Of a stretch of DNA of 64,000 nucleotides, positions 16,876 to 25,003 are shown piece after piece; within the stretch, counting starts at the first letter, position 1; every line of letters starts with the position of its first letter. The DNA comes from an uncultured Pseudomonas sp. (GTDB lineage: Bacteria; Pseudomonadota; Gammaproteobacteria; Pseudomonadales; Pseudomonadaceae), in the NCBI RefSeq assembly GCF_913774235.1, contig NZ_CAJYDW010000005.1:1-64000 (forward strand). The letters run 5' to 3'. Below the pieces are notes generated by a model, which saw nothing but the letters and a program-made list of their open reading frames with translations, was not told the origin of the DNA and made no database searches. The position numbers and the translations under genes were made by a program.

Positions 16876-18054
16876 CTACAACTCTTCCCTTAAAGCAATA
16901 CCGCCGAGGTTCTGGAGTAGCGGCGCGTTTTCGCATGCTATGTACACACACTCTTCGGAGGCAGAGTTTATGTGTTGGTGCTCTGCCCAGACGGGCACGT
17001 AGAAGGCATCGCCAGCTTCCCAGGGCACAATTTCGCTGCCTATTTTCGAGTGCCCGCTACCCGACATCACATAGATGATGGTCTCGTAGTTGTGCCGGTG
17101 TAGACGAGTGGAGCCACCAGGAACAAGACGCCCGATAGTCATGCTAATCGTTTTGCTCGGGAGATTCACCGTATGTACTGGATGGTTTCTTTTGTTTGAA
17201 AAAATTGCATCGTTTGTAGACGACGAGTTAATGACTTGCTTGTGCGTCAGCTTTTCAGGGATGCGCGCAGTTAGCTGCCCAGGCACCTGCCAGAAGTCAT
17301 TAGATGAATAGCTCTGCTGAGGTGCGAGTGATTCGGCTCCTTCGTGCAGATGGTTTCGCCAGACTGCATCAAAAATAGCAAGCCTTTTCTGGATTAGCTC
17401 AAGTCCAACTTGTTTGGCTTTCTCAACTTTGAATGGAGAATCGTCTACAAGACGATTCATGATGCCAAGCATCACTAGGGCATGGTCTTCATCATCTTCA
17501 ATATGCAATCGGAAGAACTCTGTTGCATCGGGTCCGTAGTTAAGATGCTCCAATGCCGACAAAATTGGCTTATATATCGTTGGCACAATTGCTTCTGCAC
17601 CGAGGCAAAGGGCGGAAAGCCCCACAATTGGATCAGGATCCTGGCACCTCTTTAGCATCGTATTAACCATGTCAAGCGTTGCTTGAAGGGGAGGTGTATC
17701 ACCTGGCGATACACCTACACAGCGTAAAGAGCGCTGAAATAGCTCAGCGTGGGTGACACGGTCTTCTCCATCAACGCCCATCTCTTCAACCATGTTGTCT
17801 ATTAGCGCCACGACGTCGAGCGGGTCTTTTATCTGGCTTATTAGGGCGCATAGGTAGCGGGTGAAATGTTTAGAATAATGGCTATGTTGCGCGAGCAAAG
17901 ACTTGACCAGAGACGGCGAGGCCTCCCCTTTTTCAAGTGCCACCATCAAAGGATGCTCATTGAGCATTTTGATGTTGCTTGCATCCAGCCAGTCGGCCCA
18001 GATTGATGGTTCGTTGTAGTTCGTATCTTCCAGCTTCTGAAGAATTGCGCTCAT
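16876..18054 (-). CDS. HDO-type diiron oxygenase fused to a cupin
   Basis: This 392-residue protein joins two metal-binding domains. Residues about 30-235 resemble haem-oxygenase-like diiron oxidases (HDO, as in CADD, UndA, BesC): candidate ligands are E90/E91 (NMVEEMG), H102 (THAEL), E154 (GAEAIVP) and H184/D188/H191 (the HxxxDxxH motif). Residues about 290-392 form a cupin with H319, H321 and E324 (LHRHNYE) and a second motif GDAFYVPVWAEHQHIN. HDOs cleave or N-oxygenate amine-bearing substrates with O2; cupins often bind Fe as well. The pairing in one chain suggests two consecutive oxidative steps. It is the last gene of the five-gene cluster read from 22035. The substrate is unknown. Confidence 0.75.
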   Translation of the reverse strand: MSAILQKLEDTNYNEPSIWADWLDASNIKMLNEHPLMVALEKGEASPSLVKSLLAQHSHYSKHFTRYLCALISQIKDPLDVVALIDNMVEEMGVDGEDRVTHAELFQRSLRCVGVSPGDTPPLQATLDMVNTMLKRCQDPDPIVGLSALCLGAEAIVPTIYKPILSALEHLNYGPDATEFFRLHIEDDEDHALVMLGIMNRLVDDSPFKVEKAKQVGLELIQKRLAIFDAVWRNHLHEGAESLAPQQSYSSNDFWQVPGQLTARIPEKLTHKQVINSSSTNDAIFSNKRNHPVHTVNLPSKTISMTIGRLVPGGSTRLHRHNYETIIYVMSGSGHSKIGSEIVPWEAGDAFYVPVWAEHQHINSASEECVYIACENAPLLQNLGGIALREEL

Positions 18055-18107
18055 TTTGATGCCTCGCTAAAGCCCCGATAGGGATAATTTGGTTAGAAAG
18101 AGTTACT

Positions 18108-19379
18108 TCAATGTGATGCTTCGAAGGCCGGTTTTTCCTTTTTTTTAAGCGAAAGACCAACGCCGGCCAAGAACCAGAAAATCGAGTAGAGCATCAGGCT
18201 TCCGAACCCTTGCGCTAGAAAAATCCATCCCAGAGCGGCGATTATGGAAATTAGTCGATTTGCGAGCCCTGTTGTTTTTCTGGTGTAGGCTAAAATCGCG
18301 CCACCATAAAGAATGATGAACCCCTGAGTAGTTGCCAAAAAGGCGATTTCTGGGCTTAACGCGAAGTGACCTATGGCCCATATAATGAGGCTGTAGGCTA
18401 ACAGCGCAGTTACCAAGCACGCGGTGGGCGTACCATCTTTTGAAGTGGTCGATAAAAAGGACGGTAAGGTGCCTGCTTTGGCCGCTGAATAAAACGCCCG
18501 GGAAGAGCCAAATACCCAAGAATTGGCGTTGGCCAGCAAAATAATTACCATAAGCCCTAGCATTATTTTGCCGACAACACCGTTTGGTACAATCGAGGCC
18601 AAACCATTCAATCCTTCTACTGAGTAGCCTTCCATAGCCGATGCTGCTATAGCGGCTGCGAATCCTAGATAGCAGACTGAAACCACCAAGAAACTAATCC
18701 AGAATATTTTTGGTATGTTCTTGTCAGGGTCTTTGATCTCGCCGAAACCGAAAGTCAAATTTTCCCAGCCTTGAAAAGCCCAGAAAACTATCCCGGCAGC
18801 TAACCAGATGCTCGAGATATTACCGACTTCAGGTTGCCTCCATCTTTCCACTTCCAGAAGCTGTGGGATGTAAGGCAGGGACCGAGCGCAAACAAATAGA
18901 ATCACTGATACGATTAACAATATGGCGACGGTATTAAACCAGCCTAGTTGCTTGAGCCCAAATATGTTCGCAAGAGTCGTCAAAATGGCTATTGCGATCG
19001 CTAAGGGAATCGACCAAGTAGATGTATCTAGCCCTAGCAACGAAGCGGCATAGCTTCCTCCGACTAGAAAAAATGCTGGCATGCCTATTAGAAGCGTGCC
19101 CGCGGTGAGCATCAAGATTCCATTTTTTGACCAAGTTCCAAAGCCCATGCTGGCGTACAGTGCAACGCCTTCTGACTCTGGGTACTTTCGGCCTAAATAG
19201 GAAAATATATGTATCATGGCGGGCATTATTGCAACCACCACTGCCCAGCCTATTAGGGAGTTAAGCGGGCCCGCAGCCTGTATGGCAAGGCCGGGTAGTC
19301 CGAATAGCCCGGATCCAATAACCATAGAAATGGCTATTGCGACTCCGGATGCTAAAGATATTTGGCGCTTTTCTTTCAT
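18108..19379 (-). CDS. APC-superfamily amino-acid permease
   Basis: This 423-residue permease has about 12 membrane helices and the APC signature in helix 1 (VIGSGLFGLPG). APC permeases import amino acids or related amines, commonly with protons. The start used is the ATG at 19379; a GTG three codons upstream is equally possible. It lies between the oxygenase-cupin and SDR genes with short gaps (53 and 51 nt), so it is probably cotranscribed and supplies, or recovers, the substrate of the cluster. Confidence 0.85.
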   Translation of the reverse strand: MKEKRQISLASGVAIAISMVIGSGLFGLPGLAIQAAGPLNSLIGWAVVVAIMPAMIHIFSYLGRKYPESEGVALYASMGFGTWSKNGILMLTAGTLLIGMPAFFLVGGSYAASLLGLDTSTWSIPLAIAIAILTTLANIFGLKQLGWFNTVAILLIVSVILFVCARSLPYIPQLLEVERWRQPEVGNISSIWLAAGIVFWAFQGWENLTFGFGEIKDPDKNIPKIFWISFLVVSVCYLGFAAAIAASAMEGYSVEGLNGLASIVPNGVVGKIMLGLMVIILLANANSWVFGSSRAFYSAAKAGTLPSFLSTTSKDGTPTACLVTALLAYSLIIWAIGHFALSPEIAFLATTQGFIILYGGAILAYTRKTTGLANRLISIIAALGWIFLAQGFGSLMLYSIFWFLAGVGLSLKKKEKPAFEASH

Positions 19380-19430
19380 ATTGGGCACCCAAAATTAGTG
19401 TTGTGGGCTGTATGTTTAATGGCTGCGCTA

Positions 19431-20177
19431 TTAGCCGGTTCCGGCCGACGCCCCTCCGTCGACAGGCATTACTGCTCCTGTGATAAAAGACGAAGATTCC
19501 GAGGCCAGAAAGACGACTACCTGAGCCACTTCATCGGGTTTCCCGATCCTGCCTAGTGGCCTAGATGCCCCTGCTGCGCGAAACCGATCTATGGACGACC
19601 CAACCAATGACGCCTCTTGCGCTAGCAAGGGAGTGTCGGTATCTCCTGGGCATACGCAATTGATACGAATATTCGCTTTCCCGTAGTCAACTGCCATGGC
19701 CTTTGTAAGCAAAACAACTCCTCCTTTCGAGGCGCAATAGGCGCTGGCCCGGTCCCCGCCGGCGATGCCCCACCCAGATGAAATGTTAATGATCGCGCCA
19801 GCTCCATTTTCAACCATCGACGGAAGTGCTGCTCTACTTGTTAGAAAGCAGGATGTTAAGTTGGCTGCAATCACTTTGTTCCAATCACTGAGAGAGGTGT
19901 CGATAACGGTCGCGCGATGGATGATGCCGCAGCTGTTAACAAGAACGTCTATCTTCTTGTACTCACTGAGGATAGCCTCGAAAGCTGCATTTACACGGCT
20001 CTCATCTGTTAGATCCAGTGTAAGCCGATGCTCAACCGAGAGTTCTTGTTTGCCCCCGAATTTTAAATCTAGAGCTACTACCGTGGCGCCTAGATCTGAA
20101 AACGCTTGAGCACAGGCTTGGCCAATTCCACTACCTCCCCCTGTTACGACAACCACTTTTCCATCAAAAACCTTCAT
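19431..20177 (-). CDS. Short-chain dehydrogenase/reductase
   Basis: This 248-residue SDR shows all classical elements: TGGGSGIG at residues 12-19, Asp37 at the end of strand 2 (favouring NAD over NADP), NSCG at 81-84 where NNAG is usual, Ser133/134, Tyr147 and Lys151 (YCASK), and the closing GGASAGTG. It should oxidise an alcohol or reduce a ketone. Its start overlaps the upstream oxygenase gene by 4 nt, so the two are tightly coupled: an oxygenase making a hydroxyl and an SDR oxidising it is the natural reading. The substrate is not known. Confidence 0.88.
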   Translation of the reverse strand: MKVFDGKVVVVTGGGSGIGQACAQAFSDLGATVVALDLKFGGKQELSVEHRLTLDLTDESRVNAAFEAILSEYKKIDVLVNSCGIIHRATVIDTSLSDWNKVIAANLTSCFLTSRAALPSMVENGAGAIINISSGWGIAGGDRASAYCASKGGVVLLTKAMAVDYGKANIRINCVCPGDTDTPLLAQEASLVGSSIDRFRAAGASRPLGRIGKPDEVAQVVVFLASESSSFITGAVMPVDGGASAGTG

Positions 20178-20917
20178 TGCTTTTCCTTATTTGCCTGGTA
20201 TAGCAGCGTCGCAGTGTCGCCGTATACAACTTCTGGTTTGTCGTGGAAGGCGAAATTTATTACTGTTCTTACGCCTTTCTGCAGTGGTGTGACTCGATGC
20301 AATGTACTGCCTGCCTCCAATATGTATGCATCTCTTGCGTCTAAGAAATCTCTGATGATTAAGTTTTCTTGGTCAGCAAGCTTGACCTGCTCATTCAAAG
20401 GCAGCGATTCGACGGCGAAGGCTTTCTGGAAGGCATTCCAATTCGGAATAAGCTCTATCATGCCTCCTGAACGTGGGGCCCTTATTGCAATTACAAAGGC
20501 GTATCTAGGGTCATCTAGATGCCATCCGTGAGTGTCGCCTTGGGCCGATAGTGTATTCACGACAATACACTCTTCGGGATGGTCAATCTGATAAATTGGG
20601 CGGCCTGCTTGTCGCTCTATAAGATTGGCAATAGTTTGATCTTCGTACATTGCCTGGATCTTTGGACAAGTTCTTCGAATCAGACGGCCGCCTGCCACGC
20701 TTAGGTTACGAGGGGTCTCGTAACCTGGCATGATGAAATCGCGCCTTAAGTGAATTTTCTGAAGCTGCATGATTTCATTTAGAATTGCTTCATGCTCGTC
20801 TTCTGAAAGATATTCTTTTATTTTTAAGTAGCCCGTTTCTCGAAGCAGGTTGGCAGATTCCAAAGAGGTAAGCGCTTCGTACGCGCCGCCGTTTTCCCAT
20901 TTTCCAAATTTTAACAT
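20174..20917 (-). CDS. Fe(II)/2-oxoglutarate-dependent oxygenase
   Basis: This 247-residue protein has the iron triad of 2-oxoglutarate oxygenases: H133 and D135 in THGWHLDDPRYAF, and H207 in GSTLHRVTPLQKGVRTVINF, with R217 as the likely 2-oxoglutarate anchor. The HGWH-x-DD context resembles the ArpA/StrG/HalD-like group, whose members act on amino acids or small amines. Halogenases of that group replace the Asp; here it is kept, so hydroxylation or desaturation is expected rather than chlorination. It lies just upstream of the SDR gene with an ATGA overlap. Confidence 0.82.
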   Translation of the reverse strand: MLKFGKWENGGAYEALTSLESANLLRETGYLKIKEYLSEDEHEAILNEIMQLQKIHLRRDFIMPGYETPRNLSVAGGRLIRRTCPKIQAMYEDQTIANLIERQAGRPIYQIDHPEECIVVNTLSAQGDTHGWHLDDPRYAFVIAIRAPRSGGMIELIPNWNAFQKAFAVESLPLNEQVKLADQENLIIRDFLDARDAYILEAGSTLHRVTPLQKGVRTVINFAFHDKPEVVYGDTATLLYQANKEKQ

Positions 20918-20943
20918 GATCTTCTTCCGTTTTTTCTGGGCGG

Positions 20944-22035
20944 CTAGTTAGACTGTGGCATGGTCGGAGGGGTACCTTCCAATTCGTCTTGGGCGTGGTG
21001 TTTGAACCACCGCTTGTTACCTACGAGGTATGCAATTACATGCCCCATATATTGGACGGTGAACCACATAGGTAAGAAGGCCGCAGCATAAGGCAGATCA
21101 TGGGTCTTGAAGATAACCAATGCCGCCCAGACGATAATTCCAAGAGCGGAGGCCAACGCAACGGTTGTTGATAGGTTCGTCTGCATCTGCTGCCAGGGTT
21201 TCAGGCCGCCCGGAAGAGGGCCTGCCCCAATTATGAAGCCCACCAACATGGATCCTACTAATCCCGCGGCGGCGGCGGTCGCTAGAGATCCTCCACTGGA
21301 ATTTGGTACGCCTATTATGACCCAGTAAAAAACGCCCAGAATGATACCGCCTACAACCCCTCTTACATGGATATGAGGTGTCTTCCAATGTTGAGGGGCG
21401 GCGGTCTCAATGTCTTTTGCGCCTTCTAGTCTTTTAAAGTTGGGGAGGATGTTTCCTGTAACTTTTTGATAGTTTGAATACTGAACTCCTGCCAGCTTTT
21501 CCAGTCTTTTGTCATATAGAATGGTCCCAATGACATTGTAGATATTCAGCACGATCGCAAGGGTCAATAGATCCGCGGTCATCGTTGGTATAAGAAAAAA
21601 CATTGGAAAAAATGCGGTATGAACAGGGAACCTTATCCAGCGTCTAGAGCCGATTTTCCAGAGCGGGTTCTTTAGACTGCTTTTTCCGGCCATGGCGGAG
21701 ACGAAGCTTGTAGAGCCGAAGGCCAATCCACAGTCGTACTCGAACAAGTGGAGCTGCCAATACCAGACCCACGAGGCTGCTACCAAGGCGGCTGCTACGT
21801 AGTAGCTAACTCCTTCCAGTGACCAAATAATTTGGTCCACCGGCTGCCAAAGCCAAGCGGCTATAAAGATGTAGGATATGTTTGTGAGGCTTTCAATCGA
21901 GCGCCAGGCAAGCGAGTCTATTTTGACCAATTTGTTTGCAATTGCTTTGACCTTGAGAGTGGCCAAAACAGAATGCTGCATGCCAAATCCCGTTACCAAA
22001 AGCGTGTCAAATAATAATTTTAGCCAGTCCGTCAT
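20944..22035 (-). CDS. MddA/NnrU-like integral membrane protein with extra C-terminal helices
   Basis: This 363-residue protein has about nine membrane helices. Residues 1-210 resemble the isoprenylcysteine-methyltransferase-like family that includes MddA (methanethiol S-methyltransferase) and NnrU: note FGMQHSVLAT near residue 17, and MTADLLTLAIVLNIYNVIGTILYDKRLEKLAG...YSNYQK near 150-190. The usual RHPxY methyl-donor motif reads RFPVH here, so methyltransferase activity is doubtful. Residues about 225-345 add four helices I do not recognise. It is the first gene of the cluster, and a long perfect inverted repeat lies 157 nt upstream. Confidence 0.65.
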   Translation of the reverse strand: MTDWLKLLFDTLLVTGFGMQHSVLATLKVKAIANKLVKIDSLAWRSIESLTNISYIFIAAWLWQPVDQIIWSLEGVSYYVAAALVAASWVWYWQLHLFEYDCGLAFGSTSFVSAMAGKSSLKNPLWKIGSRRWIRFPVHTAFFPMFFLIPTMTADLLTLAIVLNIYNVIGTILYDKRLEKLAGVQYSNYQKVTGNILPNFKRLEGAKDIETAAPQHWKTPHIHVRGVVGGIILGVFYWVIIGVPNSSGGSLATAAAAGLVGSMLVGFIIGAGPLPGGLKPWQQMQTNLSTTVALASALGIIVWAALVIFKTHDLPYAAAFLPMWFTVQYMGHVIAYLVGNKRWFKHHAQDELEGTPPTMPQSN

Positions 22036-22191
22036 TTTGTTTCTCCGTGTGGATGCATTGATGGCTTTGTATTCGTTACTTCCGTCGCTCCAAACTTATT
22101 TGGTAAGCCGTTTATATTGGTAACTAATGTAAGCAAATGCGTCAACAGGGGGGCGGCTAGCTTGAGCGTGATATTCAGCTGGTTCTTTGCT

Positions 22192-22214
22192 AATGAGATC
22201 AAAGTGATCTCATT
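22192..22214. promoter_or_regulatory. Palindromic operator candidate of the oxygenase cluster
   Basis: AATGAGATCA and TGATCTCATT form perfect 10-bp arms around a 3-nt spacer, followed by AT-rich DNA. The site is 157 nt upstream of the first cluster gene at 22035. It has the size of a dimeric repressor site. No regulator gene is present in the cluster, so the protein that binds it would be encoded elsewhere. Confidence 0.5.
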
Positions 22215-23036
22215 AATTAATGGCTAATGATATCAATGTAATGTTTTTAACTGTGCGTGCGGTGCAAAAATGCTTTTCGCTGCGGGGTTGAACTTCCTGT
22301 TCGTTGAGGCGGCAGGCGTAAGACTCACCCCTGATTTGGCAAGGCTTCCAAGGGGGGGCTACGAACAACTCATTCCTTTTACTTAATGCCTTTGACTCAT
22401 CAAGCCCCTAGGGCTGCCTAGCTGTCGAAAGTCACTTTGGCTTCTGTTGGACCAAAGTTATTGGTTCGGACGAACGGTCTTGTCTTTAGCGTGATAATAA
22501 TTAGTGGGGGTCTTATTAAGGGGTGACAAGACCGCTACAGAACAGCAATCAGAATCAGACCCAGCTCGCGCAGGCACCGACGATGGATGTTCGTGGCGCA
22601 CAGAAGCCGATCACGGCAAGGCGCGCCTAATAGCCATAGCTGGCTGTCCTTGGGCAGTCGTCTAGTTTCGGTTAGTAGTCGATGCCTTTTGTCATGGGCT
22701 TAAGCGAACCCTTTCGTTAGCTAATGCAGCTGTAGGGGCGGTGTTCAGCAAGGCGTCGGACGCTCTAGGAATTCATTGTCGATGTGGCTGCTCTAGCCTT
22801 CTCCTGTGGGTAAACAAAGGAGAGGTTGGCTAGATGCCTATCGGCCTTACCTAGATAGCTGTCCGGCCTACCAAAGCGTTCACAGTCGAGGCATTTACTT
22901 AGCCTGAAGCGCTTTAGGCGCTTGAATAATGGCTTCGATCGTAATCGGTTCGAGGCGCTCCGATGAAATTTGCAATATCCCTGCTATCATCGGCTTGAGC
23001 AGGTTTTTTCTGAATTGTTACGATTGGGAGGCGGAA
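22215..23036. other. Intergenic region with inverted repeats
   Basis: I find no gene in about 820 nt; all frames are broken by stops. It holds a perfect 10-bp inverted repeat with a 40-nt loop (CGGTCTTGTC at 22475, GACAAGACCG at 22525), a long imperfect hairpin (22792-22834, arms TCTAGCC and GGCTAGA with inner TCTCCT/AGGAGA) and a short hairpin (22907-22923) just before the OsmC gene. It may contain promoters for both sides, a small RNA, or decayed mobile DNA. Confidence 0.4.
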
Positions 23037-23519
23037 GTGACCGATAAAATTCACAAGTATTCTGTCAAGGTGACTTGGACTGGTAATAACGGAGCAGGTA
23101 CTTCCTCTTACGAAAGCTACAGCCGTTCACATGTGATTCAGGCTGAGGGTAAACAGCGGATAGAAGGATCTTCCGACCCCAGCTTTCGAGGTGACCCGGC
23201 ATGCTGGAACCCAGAGGAATTGCTTTTGGCATCTTTAGCGGCATGCCATAAACTTTGGTACCTCAATCTTTGTGCCAAAGCCGGTTTAGTTGTAGTTTCC
23301 TATGTGGACAACGCGGAAGGAACTATGACTGAGGTCTCTGGAGGAGGAGGCCAGTTCACAAGCGCTATTTTGAGGCCAACAGTGGTGTTGGCGTACGGGG
23401 CTGACGTCGAAAGAGCCAGAGATTTGCATGGGGTCGCTTCTAAAAAGTGTTTTATTGCACGCTCTGTTAATTTTCCAGTCGCACATTTTCCTGAAATAAT
23501 CGTAAAAAACGAGCCATAG
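23037..23519 (+). CDS. OsmC/Ohr-family peroxidase
   Basis: This 160-residue protein matches the OsmC family of thiol peroxidases that reduce organic hydroperoxides. The two catalytic cysteines are C70 (LAACHKLW) and C138 (ASKKCFIARS), with the typical NPEELLLASLAAC helix. I place the start at the GTG at 23037, because GGGAGG lies 5 nt upstream and the length then fits the family; upstream ATGs add 36 unrelated residues. It is divergent from the oxygenase cluster and might protect against peroxides or by-products made by it. Confidence 0.82.
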   Translation: MTDKIHKYSVKVTWTGNNGAGTSSYESYSRSHVIQAEGKQRIEGSSDPSFRGDPACWNPEELLLASLAACHKLWYLNLCAKAGLVVVSYVDNAEGTMTEVSGGGGQFTSAILRPTVVLAYGADVERARDLHGVASKKCFIARSVNFPVAHFPEIIVKNEP

Positions 23520-23575
23520 GAGCCCTGTTTTGACGTGGCGCTGGGAGTCCGCCTCGACGGCACTCAGTTGGCTGA

Positions 23576-23680
23576 TCAAGACGTTGAAATCGGTAGCGCT
23601 GGACCAGGCTCGCCGGGAGCAAGCACGACGGCAAGACCGAAATGACCGAATGGCTTACGAGGGTAGGAGGACAGTTTCAC
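23576..23680 (-). pseudogene. Fragment of a second RAQPRD-type leader gene
   Basis: A 34-codon frame starts with GTG 47 nt after promoter copy 3, like the intact RAQPRD gene, which starts 58 nt after copy 2. Both begin with the bases AGCTGTGAAA and share CTGTCCT soon after. The predicted peptide (MKLSSYPRKPFGHFGLAVVL...) looks like an interrupted signal peptide and ends at a stop near the edge of the cargo. It seems to be the original first gene of the operon, cut off when the 16.8-23.5 kb block came in. Confidence 0.4.
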
Positions 23681-23726
23681 AGCTGGGCCCTGGGCTAGCG
23701 GGTGCATGCTGAGGGCGAAAAGCGAG

Positions 23727-23761
23727 GTCAGCGGGAAACCATATCTCCACCCTGAGAGGTT
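23727..23761 (-). promoter_or_regulatory. Conserved bipartite transfer-promoter element, copy 3 (orphan)
   Basis: GTCAGCGGGAAACC, 15 nt, GAGGTT, followed by GCAAACCCGCAT as in copy 2. It has no intact transfer gene downstream, only the short RAQPRD-like fragment. It lies 14 nt from the end of the next ICE backbone gene, and so marks the right border of the inserted cargo. Confidence 0.6.
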
Positions 23762-23775
23762 GCAAACCCGCATGG

Positions 23776-24105
23776 TTATTGACTTTCTGATTGAACGATC
23801 GAGCGCTTGAAGAACAGCAGAAAGCCGATGGGCACGGCGTAGCCAACGCCCCAGCCCTGGTTGCCCTGAGCGGTCTGCGCCCCGACCTGGGCGCGGCCCT
23901 CCAGCACGGGCTGGACACTGACCAGCTCCCAGCCCTGGGCGCCGAGTTCATCCAGCCGAGCACGGCGCTCGGTCGACGCCAGGAAAGCTGCGATGTCTGG
24001 GGTGCCACTCTGGATCTCCTGCTTGAACAGCAGCCAGCCACGTTCCTGGACGCGGTAGGTCAGCGGAGCGAACTCGGTGTGGTACTCGAAGCGGACAGGG
24101 GACAT
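23776..24105 (-). CDS. Conserved ICE protein with C-terminal membrane segment
   Basis: This 109-residue protein (MSPVRFEYHTEFAPLTYRVQERGW...) contains LDELGAQGWELVSVQPV, typical of DUF4177-like small domains, and a hydrophobic tail segment (about residues 84-99, GWGVGYAVPIGFLLFFKRS) that may anchor it in the membrane. The start at 24105 is set by GGAGG 6 nt upstream. It sits next to the RAQPRD promoter in the backbone. Its function is unknown. Confidence 0.65.
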   Translation of the reverse strand: MSPVRFEYHTEFAPLTYRVQERGWLLFKQEIQSGTPDIAAFLASTERRARLDELGAQGWELVSVQPVLEGRAQVGAQTAQGNQGWGVGYAVPIGFLLFFKRSIVQSESQ

Positions 24106-24255
24106 GAGCAGCCTCCAGTTCGATGGGGTGGCCATCGTCGGATCTGCGTCTTTGCCCTTGCCAGGCTTAACCGCATTTGGAGGCTAGGAGGTTAGGAACC
24201 AGGCGCGAACGAAACGCCTGTTCCCATGGTCATCTGGGAAATCACGGGAGGTCGT

Positions 24256-24567
24256 ATGACCGAGATTGCGTTTCTCCCCGAAGAAGCCAAACAACGATGG
24301 CGGGAGCTGACTCAGGCAATGGCCATCATGGGGCTAGGCCACCTGGCTAGGCTGTACGGTCAGCTCGAAGGCTACATTCTGGCTTTGCTCGATCTCGACC
24401 GGATCACTGCTCCGCAGGGCAAGCAACTGCTGACGGCCGCGGCCGAGCTGTTCGATCAGTGCCGATCCGACTATCTCCGCCACAAGCAGAAGCCGCGTCG
24501 GCGTATCGCAGGGGCGGTGGGCGACCGTATTCGGCAGAGCCAGCGTAGGTCCGAAGGCGTCCACTGA
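24256..24567 (+). CDS. Small ICE-associated helical protein
   Basis: This 103-residue protein (MTEIAFLPEEAKQRWRELTQAMAIMG...) is helical with a basic C-terminus (RHKQKPRRRIAGAVGDRIRQSQRR). GGGAGG lies 4 nt before the ATG at 24256, which is preferred to a start 10 codons earlier. It is on the plus strand between two minus-strand backbone genes. I do not recognise a family; the basic tail suggests binding to nucleic acid. Confidence 0.55.
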   Translation: MTEIAFLPEEAKQRWRELTQAMAIMGLGHLARLYGQLEGYILALLDLDRITAPQGKQLLTAAAELFDQCRSDYLRHKQKPRRRIAGAVGDRIRQSQRRSEGVH

Positions 24568-24782
24568 TACACCGCAACCTCATGCGGTGGAGATGAGGTT
24601 TGCCGTCGACTCCTCTGTTACCGCCATGAGTTCCTGCCCTGTCGACAGCCTCGCCATGTCCGAAAGCATACGCAACGGCCACCCGGTAACTGTGCAGAGC
24701 ATTAACGTACTATCACTGGACTTTTCGTGTGATTTATCAGCTACTGCGCAGAAATCTGATTAAAGCGAGGCAATCATTAGCT

Positions 24783-24986
24783 ATGTGGAAATTTTTGAGT
24801 TGGTTTTCTGTGTTCTGCGGAATTGCGTTTCTTTACTGGGGCTTCACCATGGAAACTAGCCTGCCAGGCTTGAACAGACAGGATATCAACGGCGAACTCG
24901 AGGAGTTGAGAAGCGCTTACTTGGTGTTCGGTATTGCTTTCCTCTTGGGCGGCGGGTTTGGCCTCTGGAAAACTCGCCGCAAATAA
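24783..24986 (+). CDS. Small two-helix membrane protein
   Basis: This predicted 67-residue protein has two membrane helices (about residues 3-22, FLSWFSVFCGIAFLYWGF, and 45-62, AYLVFGIAFLLGGGFGLW) and a short basic end (KTRRK). The start is uncertain: a GTG at 24729 would add 18 residues. No family is recognised. Its lower GC content differs from the flanking backbone. Confidence 0.5.
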   Translation: MWKFLSWFSVFCGIAFLYWGFTMETSLPGLNRQDINGELEELRSAYLVFGIAFLLGGGFGLWKTRRK

Positions 24987-25003
24987 ATAGAGGATAGGTA
25001 CGG

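Noticed and set aside
20174-20917. 2OG oxygenase as a BesD-like halogenase
   Set aside because: Halogenases replace the metal-binding Asp of HxD by Gly or Ala to bind chloride. Here the motif is H133-L-D135, so hydroxylation is expected.
22929-23036. N-terminal extension of the OsmC protein
   Set aside because: The extra 36 residues do not resemble the family, whereas the GTG at 23037 has GGGAGG at the right distance.
23530-23712. Plus-strand ORF next to the orphan promoter
   Set aside because: It is short and has no domain. The opposite strand explains the region better as a broken RAQPRD-like leader.
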